Shown piece by piece: positions 18,477 through 27,651 of a stretch of 64,000 nt of DNA. The DNA comes from an uncultured Pseudoteredinibacter sp. GTDB lineage: Bacteria; Pseudomonadota; Gammaproteobacteria; Pseudomonadales; Cellvibrionaceae. Positions within the stretch are counted from its first letter, which is position 1; the number at the start of each line of letters is the position of its first letter. The notes under the pieces are model-generated. The model did not search any database, had not been told where the DNA came from, and saw only the letters and a list, made by a program, of their open reading frames with translations. The translations under genes were made by a program, and so were the position numbers. The stretch lies in the NCBI RefSeq assembly GCF_947502065.1, contig NZ_CANMYE010000001.1, forward strand, positions 62,001 through 126,000, read 5' to 3'.

Positions 18477-19502
18477 ATGGTTGCTAGAAAACCCATGCAT
18501 TGGGACAGTCTTCACGATCTTCCGCAAAATTTGTTGCTTGATGATAATTCGAAGCGAAGCTTCCAGAACTTGGATTGCAAGGCGAGTTGGTGGTCGCTAA
18601 GAAAAGAGAGCGGAGATGGTCATGTAGAGATTTTCGAATTTGGTGACGGTTTGAAAATGATATTACTGAACTGTCGTTGGCGTGAGCCTCTTGAAATCGA
18701 TATTTTTGATGGCGAGTATTTGCGTTTCAATTTCAGTTTGAAGCTTAATATCGCCATGTTTATGGGTGAGCAAACCATATTGGCCCATGAGCCAGCTTGG
18801 CGTTTGATAAACGATGAGCCCAAGGCGGTTATGCGGGAAAACCTGCAAACTGATACGGATAGTATTTGGGTTACTCTAGTATTCAAAGAATCTTACGTTG
18901 AAAAGCTGATGGGTAAAGATGTGTGGTCGAAACACCCAAAGCTAGATATATTACGAAAAAAGTCTGGCAGAACCTTGCACAAAGAATTCCCTTTCGACCA
19001 CCAGCTAAACTTAGTCAGTAGCCAAATTTTATCGTTGAATGTGAGCGAGGATCTTTTTCTGCTCATTGCTCAGGCAAAGGCCAGAGAGCTTCTGGTGTTA
19101 GCCCTTGATAGGTTGATTTCTAGTGAAAGCTACCAAGATGAACATAAAATTAAATTAAGTGAGGCGGATCGAAAAGCATTGAATTTGGCGCGCGACATGC
19201 TTTGTGCCAACATCGCAAATTCTGTTTCGATTAAAGAGCTTTGTGCGGCCGTAGGAATTAATCGAAACAAGTTACATTATGGCTTTAAATCGGAGTTTGG
19301 TGCTACGCCCCAGCAGTTGGTGGAGGATAGGCGATTAACACTTTCTTATGAAGCCTTAAAAGATCCTGAGAGAAAAATATATCAGATAGCCTTGGATGTT
19401 GGGTATACCAATCAAGGTAGCTTTGCCACCGCCTTTAAACGGCGATTTGGCTTGACACCAAAGGAGGTTCGACAGAGCTTTCACGGTGGTGGGGCCGGCT
19501 AG
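18477..19502 (+). CDS. AraC-family transcriptional regulator
   Basis: A regulator of about 341 residues. The C-terminal ~100 residues contain two helix-turn-helix motifs: ELCAAVGINRNKLHYGFKSE, then IALDVGYTNQGSFATAFKRR ending in FGLTPKEVR, the AraC/XylS signature. The N-terminal two thirds is a ligand or dimerisation domain I cannot assign. An in-frame start at 18390 would nearly abut the hydrolase gene, so ATG 18477 or 18495 is more plausible. It is divergent from the hydrolase-receptor-amidohydrolase operon and is probably its activator. Confidence 0.85.
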   Translation: MVARKPMHWDSLHDLPQNLLLDDNSKRSFQNLDCKASWWSLRKESGDGHVEIFEFGDGLKMILLNCRWREPLEIDIFDGEYLRFNFSLKLNIAMFMGEQTILAHEPAWRLINDEPKAVMRENLQTDTDSIWVTLVFKESYVEKLMGKDVWSKHPKLDILRKKSGRTLHKEFPFDHQLNLVSSQILSLNVSEDLFLLIAQAKARELLVLALDRLISSESYQDEHKIKLSEADRKALNLARDMLCANIANSVSIKELCAAVGINRNKLHYGFKSEFGATPQQLVEDRRLTLSYEALKDPERKIYQIALDVGYTNQGSFATAFKRRFGLTPKEVRQSFHGGGAG

Positions 19503-19531
19503 TATCGCCTGGCCCCAAACGTCATGTTTTC

Positions 19532-22141
19532 CTAAAAATGCCAGCGCCCACGTAGGGTAAACGATCTTGGCTGTTCAAGCGCTGCCTGATGGGTGCCATT
19601 AAATAGAGGTGTATCGTTGACATAACTTAGGGTGTCTTCATCCGTTAGGTTATTGGCAATTAAACTAACATCCCAGTTCCCATCAAGCGGTGCCAGAGTA
19701 AAATTGGCATCTACCTTGGTGAAACTCTCTTGCAGCGATACTGGATCAAGGTCGGCTTGGCGATACACATCATCTGTCCAGCTCACATTCAAATTACTCA
19801 GCAATTCAAAATCTGCGCCTAGGCTCTGGGTATGGTTAAAGCCCACACTGAATTGAAATTCAGGGGTGTTCTCTGAGGTGCCGCCCGCTAAATCATTTAC
19901 GCCCGCTGCTGCACAGCTACCATTGGTGTAAGTAAGCGCCGCGGCGGCGGCACCAATATTACTGCCTGCGTTTAAAGCGGCCTCATATGCGGCTTGGCGA
20001 GCCCCAGCAAATTGGGCTGCGGTACAAGCTTGGTTAGGGAACTGCTCGAATTCAAAATCAATATAGGCAAAGGCCGCCTGCATATTGAGCTTGTCAGTGA
20101 TTGCCCAGCGGCCATCAATCTCCAAGCCTTGGGTAACGGCTTTGGCCGCGTTTTGCACTACGAAAGTGGTGCCGCCGGTAAAGATCGAGGCCTGTAAATC
20201 ATCAAACTCGGTGCGGAACAAAGCCACGTTCATTTCTGCAGAGCCATCTAACAATGTCATTTTACTGCCGACTTCAAAGGTAATGACTTCCTCTTCTTCA
20301 AAAGAAGCATCCTGTGAATTATTCGGCTGGCCCTGCGCCATATAGAATGAGTTAAAACCACCGGCTTTAAAACCCGTGGACGCACTGGCATAAACCATGG
20401 TGTCATCATTCACATCCCACTGGAAGTTAGCTGACCAGGTTAAACTTTCTTCATCACGACTCATACCGGGATCGCTAGAATCAAAACTGTGGGTAGAAAA
20501 CTCACCTACGGCTTCTAAGGCACCAGCTAGAATAGCGTTATCGGTTTTTTCGGTACCATTTTCGATAAACTCTGTGGCATGAACGCTCTGGGAGGCGGAC
20601 TTTTCTTCTTCGGTATAACGCAGGCCTAAGGTCAAGCGGGTAGTGTCCGAGATCTCATAAGTGCCTTGAAAGAATACTGCCCAGCTCTCATTTTCTTGAT
20701 CGAGCAAGGCGTAGCGATTACCGCCATTAATACCCGCATTGACTAAAGGCTCAAATGCCGCGGCTTGGCCACAGGCACTTGCTAAAGATGCGCCCGCACC
20801 GCCAGCGGAACCCACGGCACCGGCCACATTAGTGGCGGTGGTAAGTGCATCACCGGAAACAAATAAAGCGGGGTAGGCAGCGCCTAATGCACCCGCACAA
20901 GCTCCATTAAGGAGAGGTTGCAGAGTCCCAAAGTTGAAATAGGTGAGGCCATCAACCGTTAAATCTTGCTCTTGATAAAATAAACCGGTGATGTAATTGA
21001 AGTTGCCATCGACATCCGAAGCAAAGCGTAGCTCGAAACTTTTTTGATCGAAGTCTTCGCTATCATCAAAACGTACTGAGGAGGTGGGACCAAAATCCGC
21101 ATCCAAATAGCGTTGGAATTCATAGGCTGAATGCCCAAGAATGGCGGTAAATGTACCTTGTTCAATATCATGCTCTAGAGTGATTGCGGTTTCAGTGCTA
21201 TCGCCATCAAGCCGCCCTGCAGCACCAAAATCCAATACGCCATTGGGGTCATTAACGAACTCGCCGCTGGCACCAAAATGAGTGAATGGTGCTTGGGGAA
21301 TATTACCCATGCTGATGCGATAATCGGCAGCGCTACTAATGCCAAATGCTGATAGGCCACCGGCTACCAAAATATCCCATGGCTGGCCCACAGTGGTGAA
21401 GTCCGCCGCTTCTGTTTTAATGCGCAGCAAAGTGTTTTCACCAAGATCGATATCTAAGCTAAGTCGGCCAGCTTTTTCATCACTGAGGGGAACATCGGCA
21501 TTATAGAAGCTGTTATGTACCCAGCCTTTATCCATTTGTCGGTCCATGACAAAGACACGACCACGAACGCTGTCACTTAAAGGGCCTGCGATAAATCCTT
21601 GCAGCTCGGTGGTTTCGAATTCTGTGTTGTAGCTGCCACTCAGTTGGCCGGCTAGTTCTTCTGTTGGTTTGGCCGAGCGAATATTCAGTGCGCCAGCGAT
21701 GGTGTTTTTGCCAAATAATGTGCCTTGTGGTCCGCGAAGAATTTCTACCGCTTCAACATCTAAGAACGAGTAACGCGACTGCGTGCCACGCCCGCGATAA
21801 ATGCCATCTACAAAGGTGCCCACAGATTGTTCGAAGCCGGCTTGGTTACCGGATTGAATACCACGAATATTAATTTTGTCGCCAATAGGGTCTTTGGTGA
21901 CCGAAAAGCTTGGCACGTAATTATTCATATCGGTAAAACTTTGAATACCCGCATCGGCCATTTTTTCTCCGCTCATGGCTGAAACAGAAATGGGAACATC
22001 TTGCAGGGATTCGGCGCGCTTTTGCGCAGTCACGATCACTTCCTCTAAAGCCTGGGCTTGGCTTAACTCAGCGATACAAAGGCTACTGATTGCTAGGCTT
22101 AATAATTTGTATTGGGACTTACAGACAGAATGTCTTGGCAT
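19532..22141 (-). CDS. TonB-dependent receptor with Ala/Gly-rich Cys loops
   Basis: An 869-residue receptor. Signal peptide to about residue 30 (ELSQAQA), then LEEVIVTAQKRAESLQDVPIS, plug motif VEILRGPQGTLFGKNTIAGALNI, and barrel with final strand RGRWHF. Two regions are unusual: low-complexity Ala/Gly-rich stretches with paired cysteines (near 20710-20930 and 19875-20040), probably extracellular loops. It converges on the AraC gene with 29 bp between stops. Ligand unknown; it may belong to the adjacent island. Confidence 0.9.
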   Translation of the reverse strand: MPRHSVCKSQYKLLSLAISSLCIAELSQAQALEEVIVTAQKRAESLQDVPISVSAMSGEKMADAGIQSFTDMNNYVPSFSVTKDPIGDKINIRGIQSGNQAGFEQSVGTFVDGIYRGRGTQSRYSFLDVEAVEILRGPQGTLFGKNTIAGALNIRSAKPTEELAGQLSGSYNTEFETTELQGFIAGPLSDSVRGRVFVMDRQMDKGWVHNSFYNADVPLSDEKAGRLSLDIDLGENTLLRIKTEAADFTTVGQPWDILVAGGLSAFGISSAADYRISMGNIPQAPFTHFGASGEFVNDPNGVLDFGAAGRLDGDSTETAITLEHDIEQGTFTAILGHSAYEFQRYLDADFGPTSSVRFDDSEDFDQKSFELRFASDVDGNFNYITGLFYQEQDLTVDGLTYFNFGTLQPLLNGACAGALGAAYPALFVSGDALTTATNVAGAVGSAGGAGASLASACGQAAAFEPLVNAGINGGNRYALLDQENESWAVFFQGTYEISDTTRLTLGLRYTEEEKSASQSVHATEFIENGTEKTDNAILAGALEAVGEFSTHSFDSSDPGMSRDEESLTWSANFQWDVNDDTMVYASASTGFKAGGFNSFYMAQGQPNNSQDASFEEEEVITFEVGSKMTLLDGSAEMNVALFRTEFDDLQASIFTGGTTFVVQNAAKAVTQGLEIDGRWAITDKLNMQAAFAYIDFEFEQFPNQACTAAQFAGARQAAYEAALNAGSNIGAAAAALTYTNGSCAAAGVNDLAGGTSENTPEFQFSVGFNHTQSLGADFELLSNLNVSWTDDVYRQADLDPVSLQESFTKVDANFTLAPLDGNWDVSLIANNLTDEDTLSYVNDTPLFNGTHQAALEQPRSFTLRGRWHF

Positions 22142-22243
22142 GGCTCTTACCTATCGTTTTTATTGTATTAATTTATTGCTACAGCATAGGGCCTAATTCG
22201 ATACTAGGGCTATGCGCGAGGCGACAAGCACTTGTCAGTAGAA
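22142..22243. promoter_or_regulatory. Upstream region of TonB receptor
   Basis: A/T-rich leader on the minus strand before the receptor at 22141. No convincing Fur box was seen. It runs into a truncated copy of the palindromic repeat flank. Confidence 0.3.
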
Positions 22244-22678
22244 ACCCCATATCGAAGCCGATAACGTGTTGGTATTAGACTCTCTCACAAAGTTCTAAAC
22301 CGCAGCGGACTATCGCGACTTCAATAAAATTAGCTGAACCGCATAAATCCCGGCCTCAAAAGCGGGGTCAGAACCCAAGGGTTCTGACCCCATATCGAAG
22401 CCAATAACGTGTTGGCTTTGGGCTCTCTCACGAAGCCCTTAAACCGCAGCGGACCATCGCGACTTCAATAAAATTAACTGAACCGAATTAATCCCAGCCT
22501 CGAAAGTGGGGTCAGAACCCAAGGGTTCTGACCCCATATCGACGCCGATAACTTGTTGGTATTAGGCTCACTCACTAAGCCCTAAACCACAGCGGACTAT
22601 CGCTACTTCAATAAAATTAATTGAACCGAATAAATCCCGGCCTCGAAAGCGGGGTCAGAACCCAAGGGTTCTGACCCC
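22244..22678. repeat. Tandem array of three ~144-bp units with 28-bp palindromes
   Basis: Three head-to-tail units, each starting ACCCCATATCGA and ending in a palindrome with 13-bp arms GGGGTCAGAACCC and their inverse around AA. The palindromes are at 22364-22391, 22508-22535 and 22651-22678. Unit bodies share blocks such as AAAC(C)GCAGCGGACTATCGC and CTTCAATAAAATTA with scattered substitutions, while the palindrome arms are identical. The palindrome is that of the other copies at 25558 and 46438-46705. It looks like a REP-type element in a cluster. Confidence 0.92.
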
Positions 22679-22896
22679 GGATCGAATATGTAGCTTCAAT
22701 CAAAGGTTTTACGGGGTGATGCTTTAGTAGTTATGCGCGGTGTTTATATTTGTCTTTAGTCTGGGTTATTTGTTGCTTACGTCACTAATAGAGAAATAAT
22801 GGCCGCTATACACAAAAGATTTGGTATTTTTGAACATATCATTCCCTTCTTGTCGATTTATAATCGAGGTTACATAACAATAACGTTATCAAGCCT
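22679..22896. other. Intergenic region before AraC regulator
   Basis: 218 bp of A/T-rich sequence between the repeat array and the AraC-like gene. AATAACGTTATC near 22878-22889 has a small palindrome GATAACGTTATT-like, possibly an operator. Nothing else is recognisable. Confidence 0.3.
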
Positions 22897-23910
22897 ATGG
22901 AAAGTTATACATCTCTTAGTAGCTGGATTTCGGCCTTAGACATGATATTACTGCAACGTAATGTATCTTATTGTCAGGTGCTTAAGATGGCGGGTATTGA
23001 CCAGCAGCAGCTGGGCAAACCCTATGAGCGTATCGAAGTCAGTACCATAGCGAAAGCTTGGCGTATAGCCACTAATTTGTGCGAAGATGAAAACTTAGGG
23101 ATTTCCTCGGCACATTTATGCCAGCCAGTACATTGGCATGCATTGGGCTTGGCGATGTTATGCAGTTCTTCAGTTGCTCAAGCACTGCAACGAGTGGTGC
23201 AGTTTGAAGAACTACTCACCAATGTTATTAAACAAAGCTATTGTCGCGACGAGCAATATTTTTATCTTCGCATGAAAACCAAAATTCCCATTGAGGACGT
23301 GGGTTTAGAAGTGGTTGATTTTGGCTTCGCTGGATTACTTGCTGTATGCCGTTCTATTTTTCCTGGTGAAATTACTCCAGTTCGTGTTTGCCTACAAAGG
23401 CCTGTGCCTTCAAATCCAGAATGCTTTGAAGCGTTTTATGGTTGCCAGGTGAACTTTTCATGTGAGCAACATGAACTGGTGCTGCCATTGGAATTAGCCG
23501 ATCGCGTATTGGATCACTCAGACCCTCAACTGGCGGAGAGACAGGACGACTTAGCTCAGGATTATATTCAACGTATTGTGCATAGTAGTTTTGTATTGCG
23601 AACACAAGACGCCATCAAAGAACAATTGCCGAAAGGTGAGCCTAGCCAACAAGGCATCGCTGAGCGGCTTTGCTTAAGCCCAAGACAATTGCAGCGGCAA
23701 TTGCAAAAAGAAGGCAGCAGCTTTACTTCGCTGCTGAAGGCGGTAAGAAAAGAGCTGGCCCAGCAATATTTATTACAACACTATCGCCCAATAACGGAGG
23801 TGGCTTTGCTTTTGGGCTTTGCCGATCACAGCAACTTTACGCGTGCATTTAAATCCTGGTTTGATTGTACGCCCTCGGAATATCGCGAGCGCACCCAAGC
23901 GGAAGTTTAG
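22897..23910 (+). CDS. AraC-family regulator (arabinose-binding-domain type)
   Basis: A 337-residue regulator. The N-terminal domain is of the PF12625 type, as in OruR-like proteins. The C-terminal DNA-binding part shows IAERLCLSPRQLQRQLQKEG and LLGFADHSNFTRAFKSWFDCTPSEYR. Such regulators often control lipid, steroid or amino-acid catabolism genes. No target gene is adjacent on the same strand, and it converges with the TerB-like gene. Inducer unknown. Confidence 0.88.
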   Translation: MESYTSLSSWISALDMILLQRNVSYCQVLKMAGIDQQQLGKPYERIEVSTIAKAWRIATNLCEDENLGISSAHLCQPVHWHALGLAMLCSSSVAQALQRVVQFEELLTNVIKQSYCRDEQYFYLRMKTKIPIEDVGLEVVDFGFAGLLAVCRSIFPGEITPVRVCLQRPVPSNPECFEAFYGCQVNFSCEQHELVLPLELADRVLDHSDPQLAERQDDLAQDYIQRIVHSSFVLRTQDAIKEQLPKGEPSQQGIAERLCLSPRQLQRQLQKEGSSFTSLLKAVRKELAQQYLLQHYRPITEVALLLGFADHSNFTRAFKSWFDCTPSEYRERTQAEV

Positions 23911-23924
23911 TGCAAGTAAAGCTG

Positions 23925-24383
23925 CTATTGCAGCTCTTGTTTAGCGCGAGTTTTCGATAAGATAAAATCGCTATGGCTTAGGTGCACCAAATCAGCAATT
24001 TTACGAATCATATACTCTTCGTATTTGTCCAGATCGCCATCGGCATAGGCGATCTGCCACATATACTGCACTAAGTCGCGTTTTTGAATCGCGCTGTAAT
24101 TCTGATTGATCAAGGAAGTAAACTGATGAATCGACGTGGCATCACCTTGCTCGGCTTTAGCCTGTTCGATAATACAGTCGAGCTTGGGCTGAGCTATCCC
24201 CATTTTTTCATTGAGTATACGCTCAAGCGCTTTTAGCTCGTCTTCACAAAAGTGCTCATCAGAAACGGCAATCTCAATCAGCAGAGCCGCCGCGGCTTGG
24301 TGCAGTATGTCTTCTGGGCTGTCACTGCACATGCCATCTGAGCTGGCGGCACCTTCAAACAGATTCTTAAAAAATTCAATCAT
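23925..24383 (-). CDS. TerB-like protein
   Basis: About 152 residues and all-helical. AALLIEIAVSDEHFCEDE and WQIAYADGDLDKYEEYMIRKIADL are the acidic repeats of TerB-type (tellurite resistance/DUF533-like) folds, in which clusters of Asp/Glu bind divalent metal. ATG at 24383 is preferred over TTG 24398. It starts 19 bp after the transaldolase stop, so the two genes are probably co-transcribed. Function unknown. Confidence 0.8.
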   Translation of the reverse strand: MIEFFKNLFEGAASSDGMCSDSPEDILHQAAAALLIEIAVSDEHFCEDELKALERILNEKMGIAQPKLDCIIEQAKAEQGDATSIHQFTSLINQNYSAIQKRDLVQYMWQIAYADGDLDKYEEYMIRKIADLVHLSHSDFILSKTRAKQELQ

Positions 24384-24402
24384 AGTGGCTGCTTTCAATA
24401 AG

Positions 24403-25332
24403 TTATTGTTGCGCCAGCATAGCCTCTAGTTTTTCCTGATCGATAATAAAGTTACGGATACCCTCAGCTAGCTTTTCAGTCGCCATGGCATCTTGATTAC
24501 TCTCGAATCGGAATTGGGCTTCGCTTAGGGCGGCCTCTTTTTCCTGCGTACTTGCATCGTTGATTAGACGACGTTCTAAAGCAGAATGATCGTTACTTAG
24601 CGACTCTAACAACGCTGGGCTAATGGTTAGGCGATCACAGCCGGCCAATTCTTCAATTTCTTGGGTATTGCGAAAGCTGGCACCCATTACGATGGTATCG
24701 TAGCTGTGCTGCTTATAGTAATTGTAGATGCGGCTAACCGATTGAACGCCGGGGTCATTGGCGCCACTGAAGTCCTGATCGGGCTGTTGCTGCTTATACC
24801 AATCTAAGATGCGGCCAACAAAGGGAGAAATCAAGGTCACCCCGGCATCGGCGCAGGCGCGGGCTTGGGCAAAGCTGAATAATAGGGTCAAATTACATTG
24901 AATGCCTTCGGATTCCAGCTGTTTGGCCGCTTGGATGCCTTCCCAAGTAGAGGCGATTTTAATCAGTACTCGATTGGGCTCTACATCGAATTTGGCGTAT
25001 TGCTCGATCAGTTGACGAGCTTTATTGATAGTCGCTTCACGATCAAACGATAGGCGCGCATCCACCTCGGTAGAAATGCGGCCAGGCACCAGTTTTACGA
25101 TCTCTTTGCCCAGTGCAACAGCTAGGTAATCAGCGGCTTGTTTCGGGTCTTGATGCATGGCAACCGCTTCTTTTACTAGATCTTGGTACTGCGCTAGCTG
25201 TGCGGCTTTATAGACCAACGACGGGTTAGTAGTCGCATCTTGGGGCTGGTATTTGGCGATGGCTTCGATATCGCCAGTATCGGCGACTACATCGGTCATG
25301 TTTTTTAATTGTTCAAGTTTGCTTTGGCTCAT
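24403..25332 (-). CDS. tal: Transaldolase
   Basis: A 309-residue TalB-type transaldolase of the pentose phosphate pathway. It moves a dihydroxyacetone unit between sedoheptulose 7-phosphate and glyceraldehyde 3-phosphate. Seen are DATTNPSLV near residue 34, the Schiff-base lysine in [25 protein letters not shown], and [12 protein letters not shown]. Length matches the family. AGAGGA lies about 11 bp before the ATG. TerB-like gene follows. Confidence 0.96.
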   Translation of the reverse strand: MSQSKLEQLKNMTDVVADTGDIEAIAKYQPQDATTNPSLVYKAAQLAQYQDLVKEAVAMHQDPKQAADYLAVALGKEIVKLVPGRISTEVDARLSFDREATINKARQLIEQYAKFDVEPNRVLIKIASTWEGIQAAKQLESEGIQCNLTLLFSFAQARACADAGVTLISPFVGRILDWYKQQQPDQDFSGANDPGVQSVSRIYNYYKQHSYDTIVMGASFRNTQEIEELAGCDRLTISPALLESLSNDHSALERRLINDASTQEKEAALSEAQFRFESNQDAMATEKLAEGIRNFIIDQEKLEAMLAQQ

Positions 25333-25557
25333 TGCTGCTGGTTTCCTCTCGCAAATCCTTTGCTATTCATGTGAAATCTTATAAATACTCGTTAAATGGC
25401 TAACTGGCCTATAGATAGCTTGATACTAACATAGCTTGCAGATGGGGAAAGCTTTGCTGCTTGATAGGATTGAAGTAATCAAGTTAGAAGGCTGTTACTG
25501 AGCGCTGACGAGAGCTTAAGGGAGTATTCCTGCGCTGATATATCGCGGCTTCGATCT

Positions 25558-25585
25558 GGGGTCAGAACCCATGGGTTCTGACCCC
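25558..25585 (+). repeat. Single 28-bp palindromic element
   Basis: Arms GGGGTCAGAACCC and its inverse around AT. It is preceded by CGGCTTCGATCT, the same 5' flank seen next to other copies. It lies 20 bp after the DUF3604 stop codon, between genes, and could also fold as a transcript-end hairpin. Confidence 0.9.
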
Positions 25586-25604
25586 GGGGTAGGGTTGCGC
25601 CTGC

Positions 25605-27512
25605 TTAGGATTTAGGGTTATACCAAACCGGTGAGCTGTAGGCTCTTTCCTGAATAAGCTTGGGGTAATTGCTTTCTTTCAACTGCAAGGCTTCTCCGTC
25701 CAGTGTGGAGTGGCGCTTGCTGGGCATTTGAAATACGCGCACATAATAAAAGGCCCGCTGGCTAGGGTCGAAATCTGGGTCTTGCCATAAAGCGAGTAGC
25801 TCTTTAGCGCCTTTAAGGGGCGAGATGATTTTACCGTCTTTAAGCTCGGCCTCGGCAGCCGCTATTTGACCAGAAACGGGCAGTTCACGTTGATCCGATG
25901 CGGCTACGGTATAGATCTGTTCATGGTTATTGCCCTCGCTATCTAGCCAGCCTTTGATAACCTCAATGCGCTCTAAGGGGTGAGTTATTGGGTCCATGCT
26001 GGCGCGGATAATAAGCTGTGGTGCTTTAGCATCGCCGTTTTGATAAAGATCTCCGCCCATAGGTACACCTGCGGCATAGCCTCTATCGGCAAAATCTTCA
26101 GCGTGTAGATCTTCTTCACTAAAATCCCAGCCGGCAAAGAAGCGCAGGCTCATGCGCGGCCCAGTGCTGGCGTAAGTTTCTTTACGGCGCATCGCCTGAA
26201 AGATGCTTTGACGATCGTTGTCATCGGCCCACACTGCGGCCAAACCTTGGGCCGCCATATCCCAACCTTTAGGGCCGCTGCCCTCATCGGAAAAGGTGCC
26301 GCCGGCTTTGTTTTCTGGGATGGAGTCATAAGCCATTTTGCCCCAAAAGTTTTCTTCTTCAGCCGAAGCAATACCAGTATGGGCATCGGTAGAACCGATC
26401 ATGCCGAATTTATAAGGGTTAACTCCGGTTTGCTCCTCCAGTTTTAAACCTCGGCCCAGTGCAGTACGCACATAGTCCCCAGGTCTGGCTTTGTAGGCTT
26501 CTTCGCCAGTTTGTAAATAATAATTAAAAGGCTCGAAACCAGCGAATTGATCTTCAGGAGATAGGCTCGGATGGGCTTCGGAATCACCTTTAATTTGGGT
26601 GACCTCTACAATGGGTTCCCATTGCATTCGGGTGTTGGCGTATTCGGCGGTAATAGGTTTGCGGTCGAGAGTTTTATCATCAAACATATAGCCTTTGGAT
26701 ATGTTCGAGTTATGAGGGATGGCAATAAACTCGGCGCCGGTTTCCTTTTGAGTTTTTTCCAGCCAGTTCCACAGGTCCTCTGGATATGGGCCGTCGATAA
26801 AACTGAATGGCTTGTATTGCTTGGCCTGCTCGCCACCGTTAGGGCTGATGACGATTCGATGTAGGTTGGCACCGGCGGGAATTGAGCTCCATTCCCAGCC
26901 AGTAAAGGTGGTGAATTCGCCGGGCTTGTTATGGCGCTCGGCGGCATCCACTATTGCGTGCCAGGTTTGAATTTCTACAGGGCTGGTATCACCCAGCATA
27001 TCGTTTGCAGCAGGATTACCAGGGTCTTTTACGGGGTCTTCTCTATCGTGATGCAACTTGATTGGTAAGGCATCGAGAAATAGTTCTACACCAGTACCAT
27101 CTGCGATAGCCGAACGAATTGCACGAATGGCAAACCAGCGCTTAAAGTTTTTCCAAATGCCTTCATCTGCGAAGCCACCGTCATTTTCGTTGATATGTTT
27201 TAACACACCCATCAGCTCAGCGTGATCGGAGACCACTAGAAAATCTAATGGCGTGTTGATGCGAATACGCGCCTTGGTATAGGGGTGCATAATCCACTGG
27301 CCTTGGGCCCAGCGATAGGCGGTGTCGGGGTCGGCTGTCTTATTCTGATTTAAATAGGCGTCAAAAGAGTAAGAGCTGTGTAGATGGGTATCGCCCCATA
27401 ATAATTCACGTTCGCTGTTGGCAAATAGCTTGCTGCTTTGAGTGGCGAGTGCTATGCCTATGCATAGCACTGAAGCCGTCTTGGCAGGGCGGAACAGAGG
27501 AGTTTTCTCCAT
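25605..27512 (-). CDS. DUF3604 exported protein
   Basis: About 635 residues. A signal peptide runs to about residue 35 (IALATQSSKLFA). The DUF3604 family signature begins with WGDTHLHSSYSFDA (HxH metal motif) and LDFLVVSDHAELMG, later GMIGSTDAHTG, all arranged as in PHP-type metal-dependent phosphoesterase folds. Location is probably periplasmic. ATG at 27512 has AGGTG upstream; a GTG 9 bp earlier is possible. No close functional neighbour. Enzymatic role not established. Confidence 0.88.
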   Translation of the reverse strand: MEKTPLFRPAKTASVLCIGIALATQSSKLFANSERELLWGDTHLHSSYSFDAYLNQNKTADPDTAYRWAQGQWIMHPYTKARIRINTPLDFLVVSDHAELMGVLKHINENDGGFADEGIWKNFKRWFAIRAIRSAIADGTGVELFLDALPIKLHHDREDPVKDPGNPAANDMLGDTSPVEIQTWHAIVDAAERHNKPGEFTTFTGWEWSSIPAGANLHRIVISPNGGEQAKQYKPFSFIDGPYPEDLWNWLEKTQKETGAEFIAIPHNSNISKGYMFDDKTLDRKPITAEYANTRMQWEPIVEVTQIKGDSEAHPSLSPEDQFAGFEPFNYYLQTGEEAYKARPGDYVRTALGRGLKLEEQTGVNPYKFGMIGSTDAHTGIASAEEENFWGKMAYDSIPENKAGGTFSDEGSGPKGWDMAAQGLAAVWADDNDRQSIFQAMRRKETYASTGPRMSLRFFAGWDFSEEDLHAEDFADRGYAAGVPMGGDLYQNGDAKAPQLIIRASMDPITHPLERIEVIKGWLDSEGNNHEQIYTVAASDQRELPVSGQIAAAEAELKDGKIISPLKGAKELLALWQDPDFDPSQRAFYYVRVFQMPSKRHSTLDGEALQLKESNYPKLIQERAYSSPVWYNPKS

Positions 27513-27651
27513 GATAGACACCTGTTATTGTTATTTATGTCTATCAATATGCCCTGAGATTTAGAGCTTGTTAATGGGGAAAATGACATTTGGTGCCACT
27601 GTTTTTATCCTTAAAGTGGCACCGAGTATTAATAGTGGCGTATCGCAAGTA

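Noticed and set aside
22364..22678. Possible CRISPR array in the palindrome cluster
   Set aside because: The units are 144 bp, the segments between palindromes are near-copies rather than unique spacers, and there are no cas genes.
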